Shown here piece by piece: positions 1-13,057 of a DNA stretch of 64,000 nt (position 1 is its first letter; each line of letters opens with the position of its first letter). The notes below the pieces were generated by a model, which was not told where the DNA came from, did not search any database, and saw nothing but the letters and a program-made list of their open reading frames with translations. This DNA comes from Pseudoalteromonas ruthenica (GTDB lineage Bacteria > Pseudomonadota > Gammaproteobacteria > Enterobacterales > Alteromonadaceae): contig NZ_CP023396.1 of assembly GCF_008808095.1 (NCBI RefSeq), positions 2,869,501 through 2,933,500 of the forward strand, in the 5' to 3' direction. A program made the position numbers and the translations under genes.

Positions 1-603
1 GGCGACGAAAAACAACCACGCGAGCAAGCCAAGCATTGGCATTTCTGGCTGCCTCTGCTGGCCTATTATACCGGCGGCTTTAGTGATGAACTTGGCAGCC
101 TCACTTTGGAAGATGTGTATTTAGGCACTGGCACCGCTTACTTGCATGTGCATACTCATGGCAAAATCAAAGCACGTAAGATCCCCATCCATCCACACTT
201 ATTCTCCTGTGGGTTACATGAATATGTGCAATGGTTGACAGTTCATGGACATCAGCGCTTACTGTTTGATTTACCTGCAAAATCTGGTCGTTACAGTGAA
301 AAGGCACGGATTTGGTTTTCCGGCGAGGGAGAGCGCGCTGGCTACCTACAAAAATGTGCTCTGCCCACCGTGGATCAGCACGGCCATAAAACCGCTTTGA
401 GTAGTTTACGTTTAAACTTCGAGCAGCAGGTCCGTATTAGTGCCATGCAGTTAGGCAGTAAAGCTGGGTTTTGTTATCTGCTCGGCCTCAAGGAATACCC
501 ACAACGAGAATTCGCCGATATGCGCTTATTGCAAAAGATAGTCCGAGGGGTGCGCGTAGTGAATGCCCACACCCACTGGCAACGCTTTTGCAATCGCCAT
601 TAG
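1..603 (+). CDS. Tyrosine-recombinase-like protein, 5'-truncated, catalytic residues missing
   Basis: The frame is open from base 1 to the TAG at 601-603, giving 200 visible residues; the start lies outside the window. The pattern resembles the C-terminal catalytic domain of phage-type integrases: a KHWHFWLPLLAYYTGG stretch, a LTLEDV strand, then KARKIPIHPHL and GLHEYV. The catalytic residues are not conserved. The first box reads TGGFSDEL, with Phe27 where the family has Arg. The second box reads SSLRLNF, keeping Arg137 but with Ser in place of His. The later box reads LLGLK without His or Trp, and the REF near residue 171 stands where RY(G) with the nucleophilic Tyr is expected. The gene is uninterrupted, so it may be a maintained non-catalytic relative or a decaying remnant. 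Family assignment is by pattern only. Its stop overlaps the stop of the convergent gene. Confidence 0.55.
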   Translation, partial: GDEKQPREQAKHWHFWLPLLAYYTGGFSDELGSLTLEDVYLGTGTAYLHVHTHGKIKARKIPIHPHLFSCGLHEYVQWLTVHGHQRLLFDLPAKSGRYSEKARIWFSGEGERAGYLQKCALPTVDQHGHKTALSSLRLNFEQQVRISAMQLGSKAGFCYLLGLKEYPQREFADMRLLQKIVRGVRVVNAHTHWQRFCNRH

Positions 604-1484
604 CTCTCTTTAGCTTTGGCATTACATACCCATGCCAAGGTCTTCTCTGTAGCTAGGTAGCTCACGCGTGTAATGGTACCTTGGCAATGGGCGCTTAAGT
701 CGTGCCATAGCTGCGCTGGCTGAGCATTACCCAACTGTTTCTTATATAATCGATTTTGATTTGCATAAATCACCGTCTGCGCGTCAAACCAGGTGTAATC
801 TTGGACACCTTGTGGTAGGCGAAAGGCTTTGCTCGATACATCATCATCAACTGCATAGGTGGCGAACCAACTCTGCCCTTGTTCCTCAAAGGTATAAGTG
901 TAAACCCGCAGTGCCGAGTTATAGCTCAGTGTGCGACCAGGGTTATCAACGATGTGCTTGCCCTTTTTGGGGTCTTTAAGAGGCAAATAATGAATGCTAT
1001 GTGGCTCGCCTAAGGCAAAAACCATCACGCCTTGCGGCCCCCAAGCGTGATAACCTATGGTCATGCCGTTGTCGAAAATTCGCTGCGGCGCCGTGCCATC
1101 TAACGGAAAACGCCATAACTTTTGTGCTGCATTCGGTTCGACTACCACGGCAGAGATTGCATCGCCATCAAGCATCATCGTTGGTGAATACTCACTACTG
1201 TTTTTGCTTTGTGTAACGTTCACTCGGTTGTTGGTGGCAAAGTCATAAAAGAAGATATCTGTTTGTGATTGCTGTGCTTGAGTCACCGCTTGGGTGTAAT
1301 ACACCCCCTTGGCGGTAAGCCAAGGTTGATTGCTGTACCCTGCTTTATCACTGATGGCGGAAACATCAATACCTTGCGAATGTTCCCGCAAAAGCAATAC
1401 TTGGCTATCTAACGCCCAAGCTGGCGCCGAGGCAGTGACGATAAGAGCGGCACTACCAAGCAGTAGATTTTTGAATTTACGCAT
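600..1484 (-). CDS. Secreted TolB/WD40-like beta-propeller protein, function unknown
   Basis: 294 residues with a clear signal peptide (Lys/Arg-rich start, hydrophobic core, Ala-x-Ala at about residue 24), so it is predicted to be periplasmic. The mature part has repeated units in which a strand ending in W/F is followed by a short hydrophilic turn, such as IFFYDFATNNRVNVTQ and LWRFPLDGTAPQRI. This resembles the blades of TolB/PD40-type propellers. I recognise no catalytic motif and cannot name the gene. It is transcribed divergently from prkB, and its TAA (600-602) overlaps the TAG of the convergent recombinase-like gene. Confidence 0.6.
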   Translation of the reverse strand: MRKFKNLLLGSAALIVTASAPAWALDSQVLLLREHSQGIDVSAISDKAGYSNQPWLTAKGVYYTQAVTQAQQSQTDIFFYDFATNNRVNVTQSKNSSEYSPTMMLDGDAISAVVVEPNAAQKLWRFPLDGTAPQRIFDNGMTIGYHAWGPQGVMVFALGEPHSIHYLPLKDPKKGKHIVDNPGRTLSYNSALRVYTYTFEEQGQSWFATYAVDDDVSSKAFRLPQGVQDYTWFDAQTVIYANQNRLYKKQLGNAQPAQLWHDLSAHCQGTITRVSYLATEKTLAWVCNAKAKES

Positions 1485-1610
1485 AATTTTTTATTGTTAT
1501 TGGCAATCTCCCTATACTAACGTGAATTCACCGTCTCGCAAGTAACTAGGCTTGATTTCACTGCACTGCACCTTTATAAAGGGTATTCTAATTAACAAAC
1601 GGTTAATCTT

Positions 1611-2510
1611 ATGTCGGCGAAACACCCTATTGTGGCAATTACTGGCTCTTCAGGCGCAGGCACAACCACAACAACCAATGCAATCAAGCACATTTTCCGT
1701 GCACTAGACATAAATGCCGCGTTTATTGAGGGTGATAGCTTTCATCGCTATACCCGCCCAGAAATGGACAAGAAGATTCGTGAAGCGGAGCAACAAGGAC
1801 GCCATATTAGCTACTTTGGTCGTGAGGCCAATGACTTTGAGGCGCTAGAGTCGCTGTTTGCCAATTACGGCGAGACCGGTAATGGTAAGGTCCGTCGCTA
1901 CCTTCACACCTTTGACGAAGCCGTTCCCTATAATCAGTTACCAGGCACATTCACCCCTTGGCAAGAACTTGAGCAAGGCACAGATCTGATGTTCTACGAA
2001 GGCTTGCACGGTGGGGTTGCTGATGAAGACTACGACGTTGCCAAGCATGTGGATTTACTCATTGGCATGGTGCCAATCATTAACTTAGAGTGGATCCAAA
2101 AGCTGATCCGAGACACATCGGAGCGCGGTCATTCTCGCGAAGCGGTTATGGGGTCGATTATTCGCAGCATGGATGATTACATTAACCACATCACCCCGCA
2201 GTTTTCCCGCACCCATATCAATTTTCAGCGAGTACCAACGGTAGATACCTCTAACCCCTTTAGCGCTAAAGATATTCCATCTTTAGATGAGAGTTTTGTG
2301 GTGATCCGTTTTCGCGGCATAGACGATGTCGACTTTCCTTATTTTCTGCAAATGATTGAAGGAAGCTTTATGTCACGTATGAACACGCTGGTCGTTCCTG
2401 GTGGCAAAATGGGCTTGGCCATGGAGTTACTGTTAACGCCCCTGATCAAGGACCTGCTAGTGAAAAAGCGGGCCCTTGAACATTTAGCGCCGGTGGATTT
2501 GCCTATCTGA
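1611..2510 (+). CDS. prkB: Phosphoribulokinase-family protein PrkB
   Basis: 299 residues, similar to E. coli PrkB/YhfU-type kinases. An N-terminal P-loop GSSGAGTT lies at about residues 12-19, followed by a Thr-rich helix start and the FIEGDSFHR segment typical of the phosphoribulokinase/uridine kinase superfamily. The YEGLHGG segment is also characteristic. In non-autotrophic gammaproteobacteria the physiological substrate is not settled, and no RuBisCO gene is visible, so Calvin-cycle function should not be assumed. It ends 7 bases before the convergent speD stop. Confidence 0.9.
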   Translation: MSAKHPIVAITGSSGAGTTTTTNAIKHIFRALDINAAFIEGDSFHRYTRPEMDKKIREAEQQGRHISYFGREANDFEALESLFANYGETGNGKVRRYLHTFDEAVPYNQLPGTFTPWQELEQGTDLMFYEGLHGGVADEDYDVAKHVDLLIGMVPIINLEWIQKLIRDTSERGHSREAVMGSIIRSMDDYINHITPQFSRTHINFQRVPTVDTSNPFSAKDIPSLDESFVVIRFRGIDDVDFPYFLQMIEGSFMSRMNTLVVPGGKMGLAMELLLTPLIKDLLVKKRALEHLAPVDLPI

Positions 2511-2517
2511 GTTATCG

Positions 2518-3324
2518 CTACGCGTCAGGCAGGTTACGACCGTAAAAGATTTCTTGAATCTCACGGTTAAGACGCGTGCGGATTTCTTCAGTCTCTTGTT
2601 GCTCTAACTCATCGGTGGTAACGCCGAATAAATAGGTATTCAGGTCTGTCTCTTTAAGCATCATTTTGGTGTGAAACAAGTTTTCTTGATACACATTCAC
2701 ATCCATCATCTGATAGAGCTCTTTGGTATCCTCTGTCATGTAATTTTGGATAGAATTAATGGCATGGTCGATATAATGCTTCACACCATTAACGTCGCGA
2801 GTAAAGCCTCGGACGCGATAGTCTATGGTCACAACATCGGATTCTAACGAATGGATCAAGAAGTTGAGCGCTTTTAATGGCGAGATCACGCCACAGGTCG
2901 ATACTTCAATATCGGCCCTAAAAGTGCAAATCCCATCATGAGGATGAGCTTCCGGATAAGTGTGTACACATATATGGCTTTTATCCAAGTGCGCCACGAC
3001 AGAGTCCGGTAACGGGCCTGGTGTTTCCTCGCTATCAAAGCTTTGTTCATGCACTGGCTCTTCAGAAACCAAGATAGTCACACTCGCGCCCTGTGGGTCA
3101 TAATCCTGACGCGCCACGTTAAGAATATTGGCGCCGATTATGTCTACGACTTCACCTAAAATATCAGTGAGGCGGTCAGCACTGTATTGCTCGTCAATGT
3201 ACTCAATGTACTCTTTACGCTGCTGCTCTGTTTTGGCATAGCAGATATCGTATATGCTGAAGCTTAAACTTTTGGTTAAGTTATTGAAACCATGAAGTTT
3301 AATTTTATCGAAGGGTTTGTTCAC
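2518..3324 (-). CDS. speD: S-adenosylmethionine decarboxylase proenzyme
   Basis: 268 residues, close to the 264 of E. coli SpeD. It decarboxylates S-adenosylmethionine to supply the aminopropyl group for spermidine synthesis. The proenzyme self-cleavage site is visible as [11 protein letters not shown], with Ser116 as the predicted pyruvoyl precursor. The following [25 protein letters not shown] segments also match the family, here quoted only as flanking landmarks CTFRAD and STCGVISPL. No speE gene is adjacent. The next gene on the same strand upstream is the OsmC-like gene, 96 bases away. Confidence 0.95.
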   Translation of the reverse strand: MNKPFDKIKLHGFNNLTKSLSFSIYDICYAKTEQQRKEYIEYIDEQYSADRLTDILGEVVDIIGANILNVARQDYDPQGASVTILVSEEPVHEQSFDSEETPGPLPDSVVAHLDKSHICVHTYPEAHPHDGICTFRADIEVSTCGVISPLKALNFLIHSLESDVVTIDYRVRGFTRDVNGVKHYIDHAINSIQNYMTEDTKELYQMMDVNVYQENLFHTKMMLKETDLNTYLFGVTTDELEQQETEEIRTRLNREIQEIFYGRNLPDA

Positions 3325-3420
3325 TATAAACCAACCTTAAAACCTAGTCGCTAAAAGCCGCATCGGGGCCATAAAAGAGCGCGGATTTTAGCCCAATTTG
3401 GCCCCTTGAAAAAGCACTTT

Positions 3421-3828
3421 TTAAGCGATTTCTTGTACTTCAAAACTATGCGTGAGTTGCACTGATTTTTCCAGCATCAATGCCACCGAGCAATACTTTT
3501 CCGCAGACAGTGAAACAGCGCGCTCAACATGCTTCTCACTGACCTCTTTGCCACTTACAATAAAATGTAGGTTAAGCTTAGTGAACACTTTTGGGGCTGA
3601 TGGCGCGCGCTCGGCACTGAGCTGAACTTGTACGTCACTCACTTGCTGTCGAGCTTTCTTTAGAATGCTCACCACATCGACCGAAGAACAAGCTCCAGCT
3701 GACATAAGAACCATTTCCATCGGTGAAGGGGCATGGCTATCACTGCCAGTATCGAATACTACATTGTGGCCAGAGTCAGATGTGCCTATGAAGGTATCAC
3801 CCTCTACCCATTTTACTTTCGCTTGCAT
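3421..3828 (-). CDS. OsmC-family protein (YhfA-like)
   Basis: 135 residues, the size of E. coli YhfA (134). OsmC/Ohr proteins are small thiol peroxidases or redox proteins. Two cysteines stand where the family has its reactive pair: Cys47 in MSAGACSSVDV and Cys113 in SAEKYCSVALML. The PSPMEMVLMSAGACS segment is characteristic of the YhfA branch. The neighbours speD and prkB are also near yhfA in many gammaproteobacteria. The actual substrate is unknown. Confidence 0.9.
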   Translation of the reverse strand: MQAKVKWVEGDTFIGTSDSGHNVVFDTGSDSHAPSPMEMVLMSAGACSSVDVVSILKKARQQVSDVQVQLSAERAPSAPKVFTKLNLHFIVSGKEVSEKHVERAVSLSAEKYCSVALMLEKSVQLTHSFEVQEIA

Positions 3829-3929
3829 GTAAACCTCTTATTGGTAATAAGTTTACAGCGATTGTAAATGAGGCTACCGGCAATGCAAAGTTTAAACGAT
3901 GCTTGCCCTTGGTATGCAAAAGCGACGGC

Positions 3930-4280
3930 TTAGGCCGATACGCGAGCGACGGCGTTATCAAATAAATTTTTAATCAACCCGGCAAACTCGTCAATAAACT
4001 CGCGCTGCTCTTTGGTTACAGGTTGATTAGTGACACTACTGAGAACTTCTTGAAGGTCGTACACAATGCCGTCGACTTCACGTACGATTTGACTGCGCTG
4101 CTCGGTATCGAGCTCGGTGTGCTGCTGACAGATGAGCATTACATGCTCGGCGATCACATCTTCTATAAGCTCCATGACCGTCGGCGCATCAGGAGCGACC
4201 TCACCGGACTTCTCAAACAACGAGAGGTTTTGCGTGAGGTACATGATGAGATCATCATAGCCTTGTCTGTCGAGAACCAT
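3930..4280 (-). CDS. DUF3802 family protein
   Basis: 116 residues, acidic, predicted all-helical, without a signal peptide or membrane segment. The N-terminal YDDLIMYLTQNLSLF and the C-terminal EFIDEFAGLIKNLFDNAV resemble the DUF3802 proteins found in Vibrio, Shewanella and Pseudoalteromonas. No function is known to me. It stands alone between the OsmC-family gene and the ast operon terminator region. Confidence 0.7.
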   Translation of the reverse strand: MVLDRQGYDDLIMYLTQNLSLFEKSGEVAPDAPTVMELIEDVIAEHVMLICQQHTELDTEQRSQIVREVDGIVYDLQEVLSSVTNQPVTKEQREFIDEFAGLIKNLFDNAVARVSA

Positions 4281-4389
4281 TAAACACCATTAACTTCTTA
4301 TAAATCTTTCTAGATTTAAGCAGAAACTTAGCCGAAAAGCTAGGACTTACGATGCTTTTATAGCCACTTTGAAGTGCTTGCTTAGCACT

Positions 4390-4416
4390 AAAAAAAGCAG
4401 CCGAAGCTGCTTTTTT
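4390..4416 (-). terminator. Rho-independent terminator of the ast operon
   Basis: A 5-bp stem GCAGC/GCTGC (4397-4401 with 4406-4410) is closed on the minus strand by a TTCG tetraloop and followed by six T on that strand. An A-rich run on the other side could let it act in both directions. It lies 22 bases downstream of the astD stop. Confidence 0.85.
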
Positions 4417-4437
4417 ATGACCCAGATAAAGTCGCTA

Positions 4438-6934
<2,497 letters not shown>

Positions 6935-7029
6935 CGACTCGCTTACTCCCTAAAGGTTAAATACCAAAGGAGCCCGCAACCTCACCGAGAAGGCAAAGTG
7001 GAACTCCAGCAATTTACTTACTACAGGAT

Positions 7030-7045
7030 GGGGCTTTGCAGCCCC
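7030..7045 (-). other. Stem-loop between astC and astA
   Basis: Perfect 6-bp stem GGGGCT/AGCCCC with a 4-base loop; on the minus strand the loop reads GCAA, a stable GNRA-type tetraloop. It sits 8 bases after the astC stop, has no T tract and is followed by about 95 bases before astA. Its form suits a transcript-processing or 3'-end stabilising hairpin better than a full terminator. This role is inferred. Confidence 0.5.
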
Positions 7046-7052
7046 AGGCAGG

Positions 7053-8580
<1,528 letters not shown>

Positions 8581-9738
8581 TTAGCCGTCAATTTGCAGTG
8601 CTAAATTGTGCAAATTGGTCTTTTCTAGGTGTTGGACATGGTCACTTTGCAGACCCACATAGTTGAACCACAGGGTGCGCTCGTCATCTTCAATAAGTTG
8701 ATGCTCGTGCAGCATCAAATATTGACTGTAGCAGCTAGCATGCACCAAAACCTGCGCCAAGCCAGACTGCTCGCTGGCTTCGACCAAAGCAAAATCATCC
8801 AGCAGTGCGTTAAGGCCAATATAGCGAAAGCCCATTTTCTCGACCAATGAGCGGGTGATCTCCAACGAGCGCTCAACGAAAAGGTTACGTAAATACAGTG
8901 GATCAGGCTCGATAGCAATGAGCGCATCATGGAGGCGTTTGTTGCCTTCATCTCGTGCCATCGTCACCTTACGTTGCCAAATCTGTTGGAACAAACGTAA
9001 ATAAAGTCGTGTTAGCGCGACCCGGCCTAAATCCAAGAACAACGCAGCGATATACGCACTGTATGGATTAAGACCCTGTAGTTGAGCCAGCTCATACGCC
9101 GCTATCGCTCGACTCATTGCTGATTCGCGTAACTTACGCTTCAATAAACTAAAAGGCTCAGTGCTGTGTGGCAACCAATGGCGCATAGCGTAAGTAGGAA
9201 TGGTTAGGCGGAGGTTATCTAAACCCAAATAGCGAATCGCCAACGCGGGGGTGTCAATCTTCACACCACGATTGGCTCGCTCTTGGCGATACTGAGGTAA
9301 GTTCACTAAGGTAACGAGTTCTCGCCCGAGCCAACTCAAATCATTAACGAGCGGCTCTAAGCGGCCAACGCTCGCCGCTTTTGCGCCTAGGATATCTAAA
9401 ATAGTGGGGACCGCATCTTGGATACCCAACACTTCGGAATATAGGTTATCAGCATTGTGGAGCTGCTCATTGATTGCATTCTCAATGATCGCGTGTAATT
9501 TGGTACTGACTTTGGCGGTGAACTGCAGCTTTTCTGAGCTTTGTTTTTGCCGTTGACTGTGCGCCGCCTGCTCGACCTCCAATAAGGTCCGCTGCTTAAG
9601 AGGTTTACCATATTGAATATCAAAGGTTTTAATAAAACCTATTTGTTGCTGCGCAAAGCTATGCCCTAACAGCAAGTCATTAAAACGCTGTTCTAGGGCA
9701 TCCACACGTTGGCGAATTTGCTCTGTTTTAGTCACCAT
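8581..9738 (-). CDS. HDOD-domain protein
   Basis: 385 residues, no signal peptide or membrane segment. The region from about residue 95 to 310 matches the HDOD fold, a non-hydrolytic relative of HD phosphohydrolases: VPTILDILGAKAAS, LAIRYLGLDNLRL, AYIAALFLDLGRVAL. The usual HD catalytic pair is not evident. HDOD proteins are often signalling or scaffold proteins, but no partner can be named here. An N-terminal helical region with many Gln and Leu (1-90) looks like coiled coil. Confidence 0.8.
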   Translation of the reverse strand: MVTKTEQIRQRVDALEQRFNDLLLGHSFAQQQIGFIKTFDIQYGKPLKQRTLLEVEQAAHSQRQKQSSEKLQFTAKVSTKLHAIIENAINEQLHNADNLYSEVLGIQDAVPTILDILGAKAASVGRLEPLVNDLSWLGRELVTLVNLPQYRQERANRGVKIDTPALAIRYLGLDNLRLTIPTYAMRHWLPHSTEPFSLLKRKLRESAMSRAIAAYELAQLQGLNPYSAYIAALFLDLGRVALTRLYLRLFQQIWQRKVTMARDEGNKRLHDALIAIEPDPLYLRNLFVERSLEITRSLVEKMGFRYIGLNALLDDFALVEASEQSGLAQVLVHASCYSQYLMLHEHQLIEDDERTLWFNYVGLQSDHVQHLEKTNLHNLALQIDG

Positions 9739-9800
9739 AATTACTAAGTTATACCGCTTCTATATTTTTGCTGCGTTGAGGCTGCTAACGCTTATAAGCC

Positions 9801-10382
9801 CTAGTACCTGTGAATGAAGTGCTGCAACATCGTGAGCCCATGTTCAGTTAGAATGGCCTCAGGATGAAATTGAATGCCCTCCAATGCCTTAGAAGTATGA
9901 ACCAAACCCATGATTTCATCCATGTTTTCGTGCTCATCTTGTGTCCACGCCGTGATTTCTAAGGATTCTGGCAGAGACGCTGGGGCCACCACTAAAGAGT
10001 GGTAACGACATACTTCGAAATGCTGCGGCAACCCCGCAAATACGCCTTGTTGCTTAGTATAGATGGTTGACGTTTTTCCATGCATAACTTGCTTGGCACG
10101 CACCACCTGCGCCCCCATAGCTTGGGCGATACTTTGATGCCCCAAGCAAACTCCTAAAATAGGAATATGTCCGGCAAAGCGACGCACCACATCCACACAT
10201 ACCCCCGCCTCATTGGGACTACAAGGGCCCGGTGAAAGCACGATATGTGCTGGGTTTAACGCACGGATATCAGCTAACGTGAGTTCATCATTGCGCTTTA
10301 CCAGCACTTCTTGGTCAAGGCGCTGGAAATACTGCACCAGGTTAAAGGTGAAGGAGTCGTAATTATCTATCATCAATAACAT
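9801..10382 (-). CDS. pabA: Aminodeoxychorismate/anthranilate synthase glutamine amidotransferase
   Basis: 193 residues from the chosen ATG. It supplies ammonia from glutamine to chorismate-using partners (PabB for folate, possibly TrpE). The class I amidotransferase triad is visible: Cys79 in GVCLGHQS, His173 and Glu175 in FHPEA. Choosing the internal ATG at 10382 puts the nucleophile at Cys79, as in E. coli PabA, and gives a GGAAG ribosome-binding site 5-6 bases upstream. The longer ATG at 10394 has none, because it abuts a terminator. No pabB or trpE is adjacent. Confidence 0.9.
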   Translation of the reverse strand: MLLMIDNYDSFTFNLVQYFQRLDQEVLVKRNDELTLADIRALNPAHIVLSPGPCSPNEAGVCVDVVRRFAGHIPILGVCLGHQSIAQAMGAQVVRAKQVMHGKTSTIYTKQQGVFAGLPQHFEVCRYHSLVVAPASLPESLEITAWTQDEHENMDEIMGLVHTSKALEGIQFHPEAILTEHGLTMLQHFIHRY

Positions 10383-10395
10383 GGAATCTTCCATT

Positions 10396-10424
10396 AAAAA
10401 GCCAAGCTTTCGCGCTTGGCTTTT
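10396..10424 (-). terminator. Terminator after trpS, directly before the pabA ribosome-binding site
   Basis: A 7-bp perfect stem GCCAAGC/GCTTGGC (10401-10407 with 10414-10420) is followed on the minus strand by five T. The run of T ends just before the ATGGAAG that carries the pabA ribosome-binding site. It lies 26 bases after the trpS stop. It is a conventional intrinsic terminator in form; its position makes attenuation of pabA possible. Confidence 0.85.
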
Positions 10425-10449
10425 GTGGTCATTTACACTGGCAAGCCAT

Positions 10450-11454
10450 CTATGGGCGTGGGATAAACCCTAATGCGTCATACACCGCTTTCAAAGTGGG
10501 GGCGGCTTTAGCACTGGCCTTCTCGGCCCCCTCTTTCATGATTTTTTCAAGCAGAGGCTGATCTTCACGGATCTCCTTGAAGCGCTGTTGGATTGGCTCA
10601 ATCATACCAACCACCGCTTCAGCAGTATCTTTCTTCAAATGCCCATACATTTTATCTTCATATTCAGGGACTAACTCATCAATGCTACGCTTGGTCGCCA
10701 CTGACAGTAAGGTCAACAAGTTAGACACCCCGGGCTTTTCTTCACGATCGAAATAGATACGCGCCTGTTCATCGGAATCGGTCACCGCTTTTTTCAGCTT
10801 CTTCTCTATTTTCTTGGGTTCATCCAACAACATGATGTAACCATTAGGGTTATCATCCGACTTTGACATCTTTTTCAGTGGATCTTGCAAGCTCATTACC
10901 CGAGCCCCAAATTCTGGGATATATGGCTCAGGAATTTTAAAGACCTCACCATATAGGTTGTTAAAGCGGGTCGCGATATCACGGGTTAACTCTAAGTGTT
11001 GCTTTTGGTCTTCGCCAACAGGCACTTGGTCAGCCTGATATAAAAGAATATCAGCCGCTTGTAATACCGGGTAAGAAAACAAGCCAACATTGACATTGTT
11101 AGCATGCTTGGATGATTTATCTTTAAATTGGGTCATGCGGTTAAGCTCACCCATTTGTGCGTAGCAATTTAGCACCCATGCCAATTGGGCATGCTCTGGC
11201 ACTTGCGATTGCACGAATAACGCTGACTTCTGTGGGTCGATACCGCATGCGGTGTACAGAGCAATGCCATCTAATACTCGCGATTTTAACACCTCTGGCT
11301 CTTGGCGAATGGTGATGGCGTGCAAATCAACAAGCATAAAGTAACTTTCATGATGCTCTTGCAAGCTAAGCCACTGGTTAATGGCGCCAACGTAATTGCC
11401 TATTGTCATACCACCGGTTGGCTGAATGCCACTTAACACTACGGGTTTACTCAT
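10450..11454 (-). CDS. trpS: Tryptophanyl-tRNA synthetase
   Basis: 334 residues, class I aminoacyl-tRNA synthetase charging tRNA-Trp. The HIGH-like motif is TIGNYVGA (17-24) and the KMSKS loop is at 195-199. Length equals that of E. coli TrpS. It is the third gene of rpe-gph-trpS, starting 19 bases after gph, and is followed by an intrinsic terminator. Confidence 0.97.
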   Translation of the reverse strand: MSKPVVLSGIQPTGGMTIGNYVGAINQWLSLQEHHESYFMLVDLHAITIRQEPEVLKSRVLDGIALYTACGIDPQKSALFVQSQVPEHAQLAWVLNCYAQMGELNRMTQFKDKSSKHANNVNVGLFSYPVLQAADILLYQADQVPVGEDQKQHLELTRDIATRFNNLYGEVFKIPEPYIPEFGARVMSLQDPLKKMSKSDDNPNGYIMLLDEPKKIEKKLKKAVTDSDEQARIYFDREEKPGVSNLLTLLSVATKRSIDELVPEYEDKMYGHLKKDTAEAVVGMIEPIQQRFKEIREDQPLLEKIMKEGAEKASAKAAPTLKAVYDALGFIPRP

Positions 11455-11473
11455 GATGTTCCTTTATTACTGA

Positions 11474-12133
11474 TCAATTAATGGTCGTGATTATATCTAA
11501 GAATTGGTCACAGAGGTACTGTGGATTGTATTGCCTTAAATCTTCGCCTTGATGGTAGCCATAGGTAAGTGCAAGGCAATCCATTGCGGCTGCCTGCGCA
11601 GCCAATAGGTCAGACTTGGAGTCTCCGATCATAAGGCAGTCCTTAGGTGCAACGGCTAATTGTTCGCTCGCACTCAAAAGCGGTGCCGGGGCCGGTTTCT
11701 TGTCGCCGTCATCGCCACATACAACAACATCGAAATGGCGGGCAATGGCCATTTTCTCTAACAGCGGCAAGGTAAAGCGACGCGCTTTATTAGTCACCAC
11801 AGCTTTGGGAATATGTGCAAATGCTGCAAGTACCGTTTCTACATGGGGATAGAGCGCGCTATGCTCAGCGACTACCGCTTCATAATGGCTGAAAAACAGC
11901 GAGGTCGCTCGCTCTATATCTGCGGCGCTTAGATAAGGATTCACCGCCATGTCACCGCTCAGGAGTCGTTTCACTAGCATCTCAATACCATTACCTACAA
12001 ACTGACGCACCATAGTTTGCGAGACGATGGGCCGTGCTAAATCAGTTAGCATCAAGTTGCTAGCAATATACATATCCTCAGCGCTATCCACTAAGGTGCC
12101 GTCTAAGTCAAATAGCAGCGCTTGATACTTCAC
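11474..12133 (-). CDS. gph: Phosphoglycolate phosphatase
   Basis: 219 residues, HAD-superfamily hydrolase. The nucleophile motif [12 protein letters not shown] places Asp9 and Asp11; VVTNKA is motif II and IGDSKSD is motif IV. It dephosphorylates 2-phosphoglycolate, for example from DNA 3'-phosphoglycolate repair. Its ATG overlaps the rpe stop by 4 bases, suggesting translational coupling. The rpe-gph-trpS order is conserved in gammaproteobacteria, which supports gph over a generic HAD call. Confidence 0.92.
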   Translation of the reverse strand: MKYQALLFDLDGTLVDSAEDMYIASNLMLTDLARPIVSQTMVRQFVGNGIEMLVKRLLSGDMAVNPYLSAADIERATSLFFSHYEAVVAEHSALYPHVETVLAAFAHIPKAVVTNKARRFTLPLLEKMAIARHFDVVVCGDDGDKKPAPAPLLSASEQLAVAPKDCLMIGDSKSDLLAAQAAAMDCLALTYGYHQGEDLRQYNPQYLCDQFLDIITTIN

Positions 12134-12804
12134 GCCTGCACCTTTGCCAATTGGTCGCGCATTTGCGTAATCACCGCTTTATAATCGGGTTGGTTGAAAA
12201 TCGCCGAACCAGCCACAAACATATCGGCGCCGGCTGCTGCAACTTCAGCAATGTTATCTACTTTTATGCCACCATCCACCTCTAAGCGAATATCACGGCC
12301 GCTGGCGTCAATCAATGCACGGGTCTGGCGCAGCTTTTCTAGTGTATGGGGAATAAAGCTTTGGCCACCAAAACCTGGATTCACCGACATCAGAAGAATA
12401 ACGTCCAGTTTATCCATCACATGCTCTAAAATATGCAAAGGTGTTGCAGGATTGAGGACCAGCCCGGCTTTACACCCCTGCTCTTTGATTAGCGCTAAGC
12501 TTCTATCAATGTGCTCACTGGCTTCGGGGTGGAAAGTAATAATACTGGCACCGGCTTGTGCAAACTGCGGAATTAAACTATCAACAGGCTTAACCATTAG
12601 GTGCACATCAATCGGTGCACTAATACCAAAGTCCCGTATCGCTTTGCACACCATAGGGCCAAAAGTAAGGTTGGGAACATAATGGTTATCCATTACATCG
12701 AAATGAATCACATCGGCTCCACCCGCCAATACGCGTTCTACTTCATCACCGAGGCGAGCAAAGTCGGCTGCTAAAATAGACGGCGCTATCAGGTAATCTT
12801 TCAT
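12130..12804 (-). CDS. rpe: Ribulose-phosphate 3-epimerase
   Basis: 224 residues, TIM-barrel epimerase of the pentose phosphate pathway (ribulose 5-phosphate to xylulose 5-phosphate). Signatures include [43 protein letters not shown] and the C-terminal EVDGGIK with the phosphate-binding segment after it. It is the first gene of rpe-gph-trpS. The upstream 250 bases are strongly A+T-rich and shared with a divergent gene. Confidence 0.97.
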   Translation of the reverse strand: MKDYLIAPSILAADFARLGDEVERVLAGGADVIHFDVMDNHYVPNLTFGPMVCKAIRDFGISAPIDVHLMVKPVDSLIPQFAQAGASIITFHPEASEHIDRSLALIKEQGCKAGLVLNPATPLHILEHVMDKLDVILLMSVNPGFGGQSFIPHTLEKLRQTRALIDASGRDIRLEVDGGIKVDNIAEVAAAGADMFVAGSAIFNQPDYKAVITQMRDQLAKVQA

Positions 12805-13057
12805 ATTACGGCTCCTTTGAACTTAGCCGTTACTTTAACGGAAAACAGACGAGCGTGTCAGCTTAGTAAATTAAGTTTGCGAACTTTGCTGCACAGATAA
12901 GTGAAAAGAAACAATAATTTAAAAACAAAAATTAACATTAATTAAACATAAGACCCTTATTTTTAAAGAAAAAGTTTTGTTTTTCAGTTAATATTCAGTT
13001 GTTTTTTTAATCAATATTGAGTAAGCTCTGGTTAATACTAATGGACTGGAGATGGAT

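Noticed and set aside
1611-2510. Calvin-cycle role for phosphoribulokinase
   Set aside because: PrkB homologues occur in heterotrophic gammaproteobacteria without RuBisCO; no other Calvin gene is seen.
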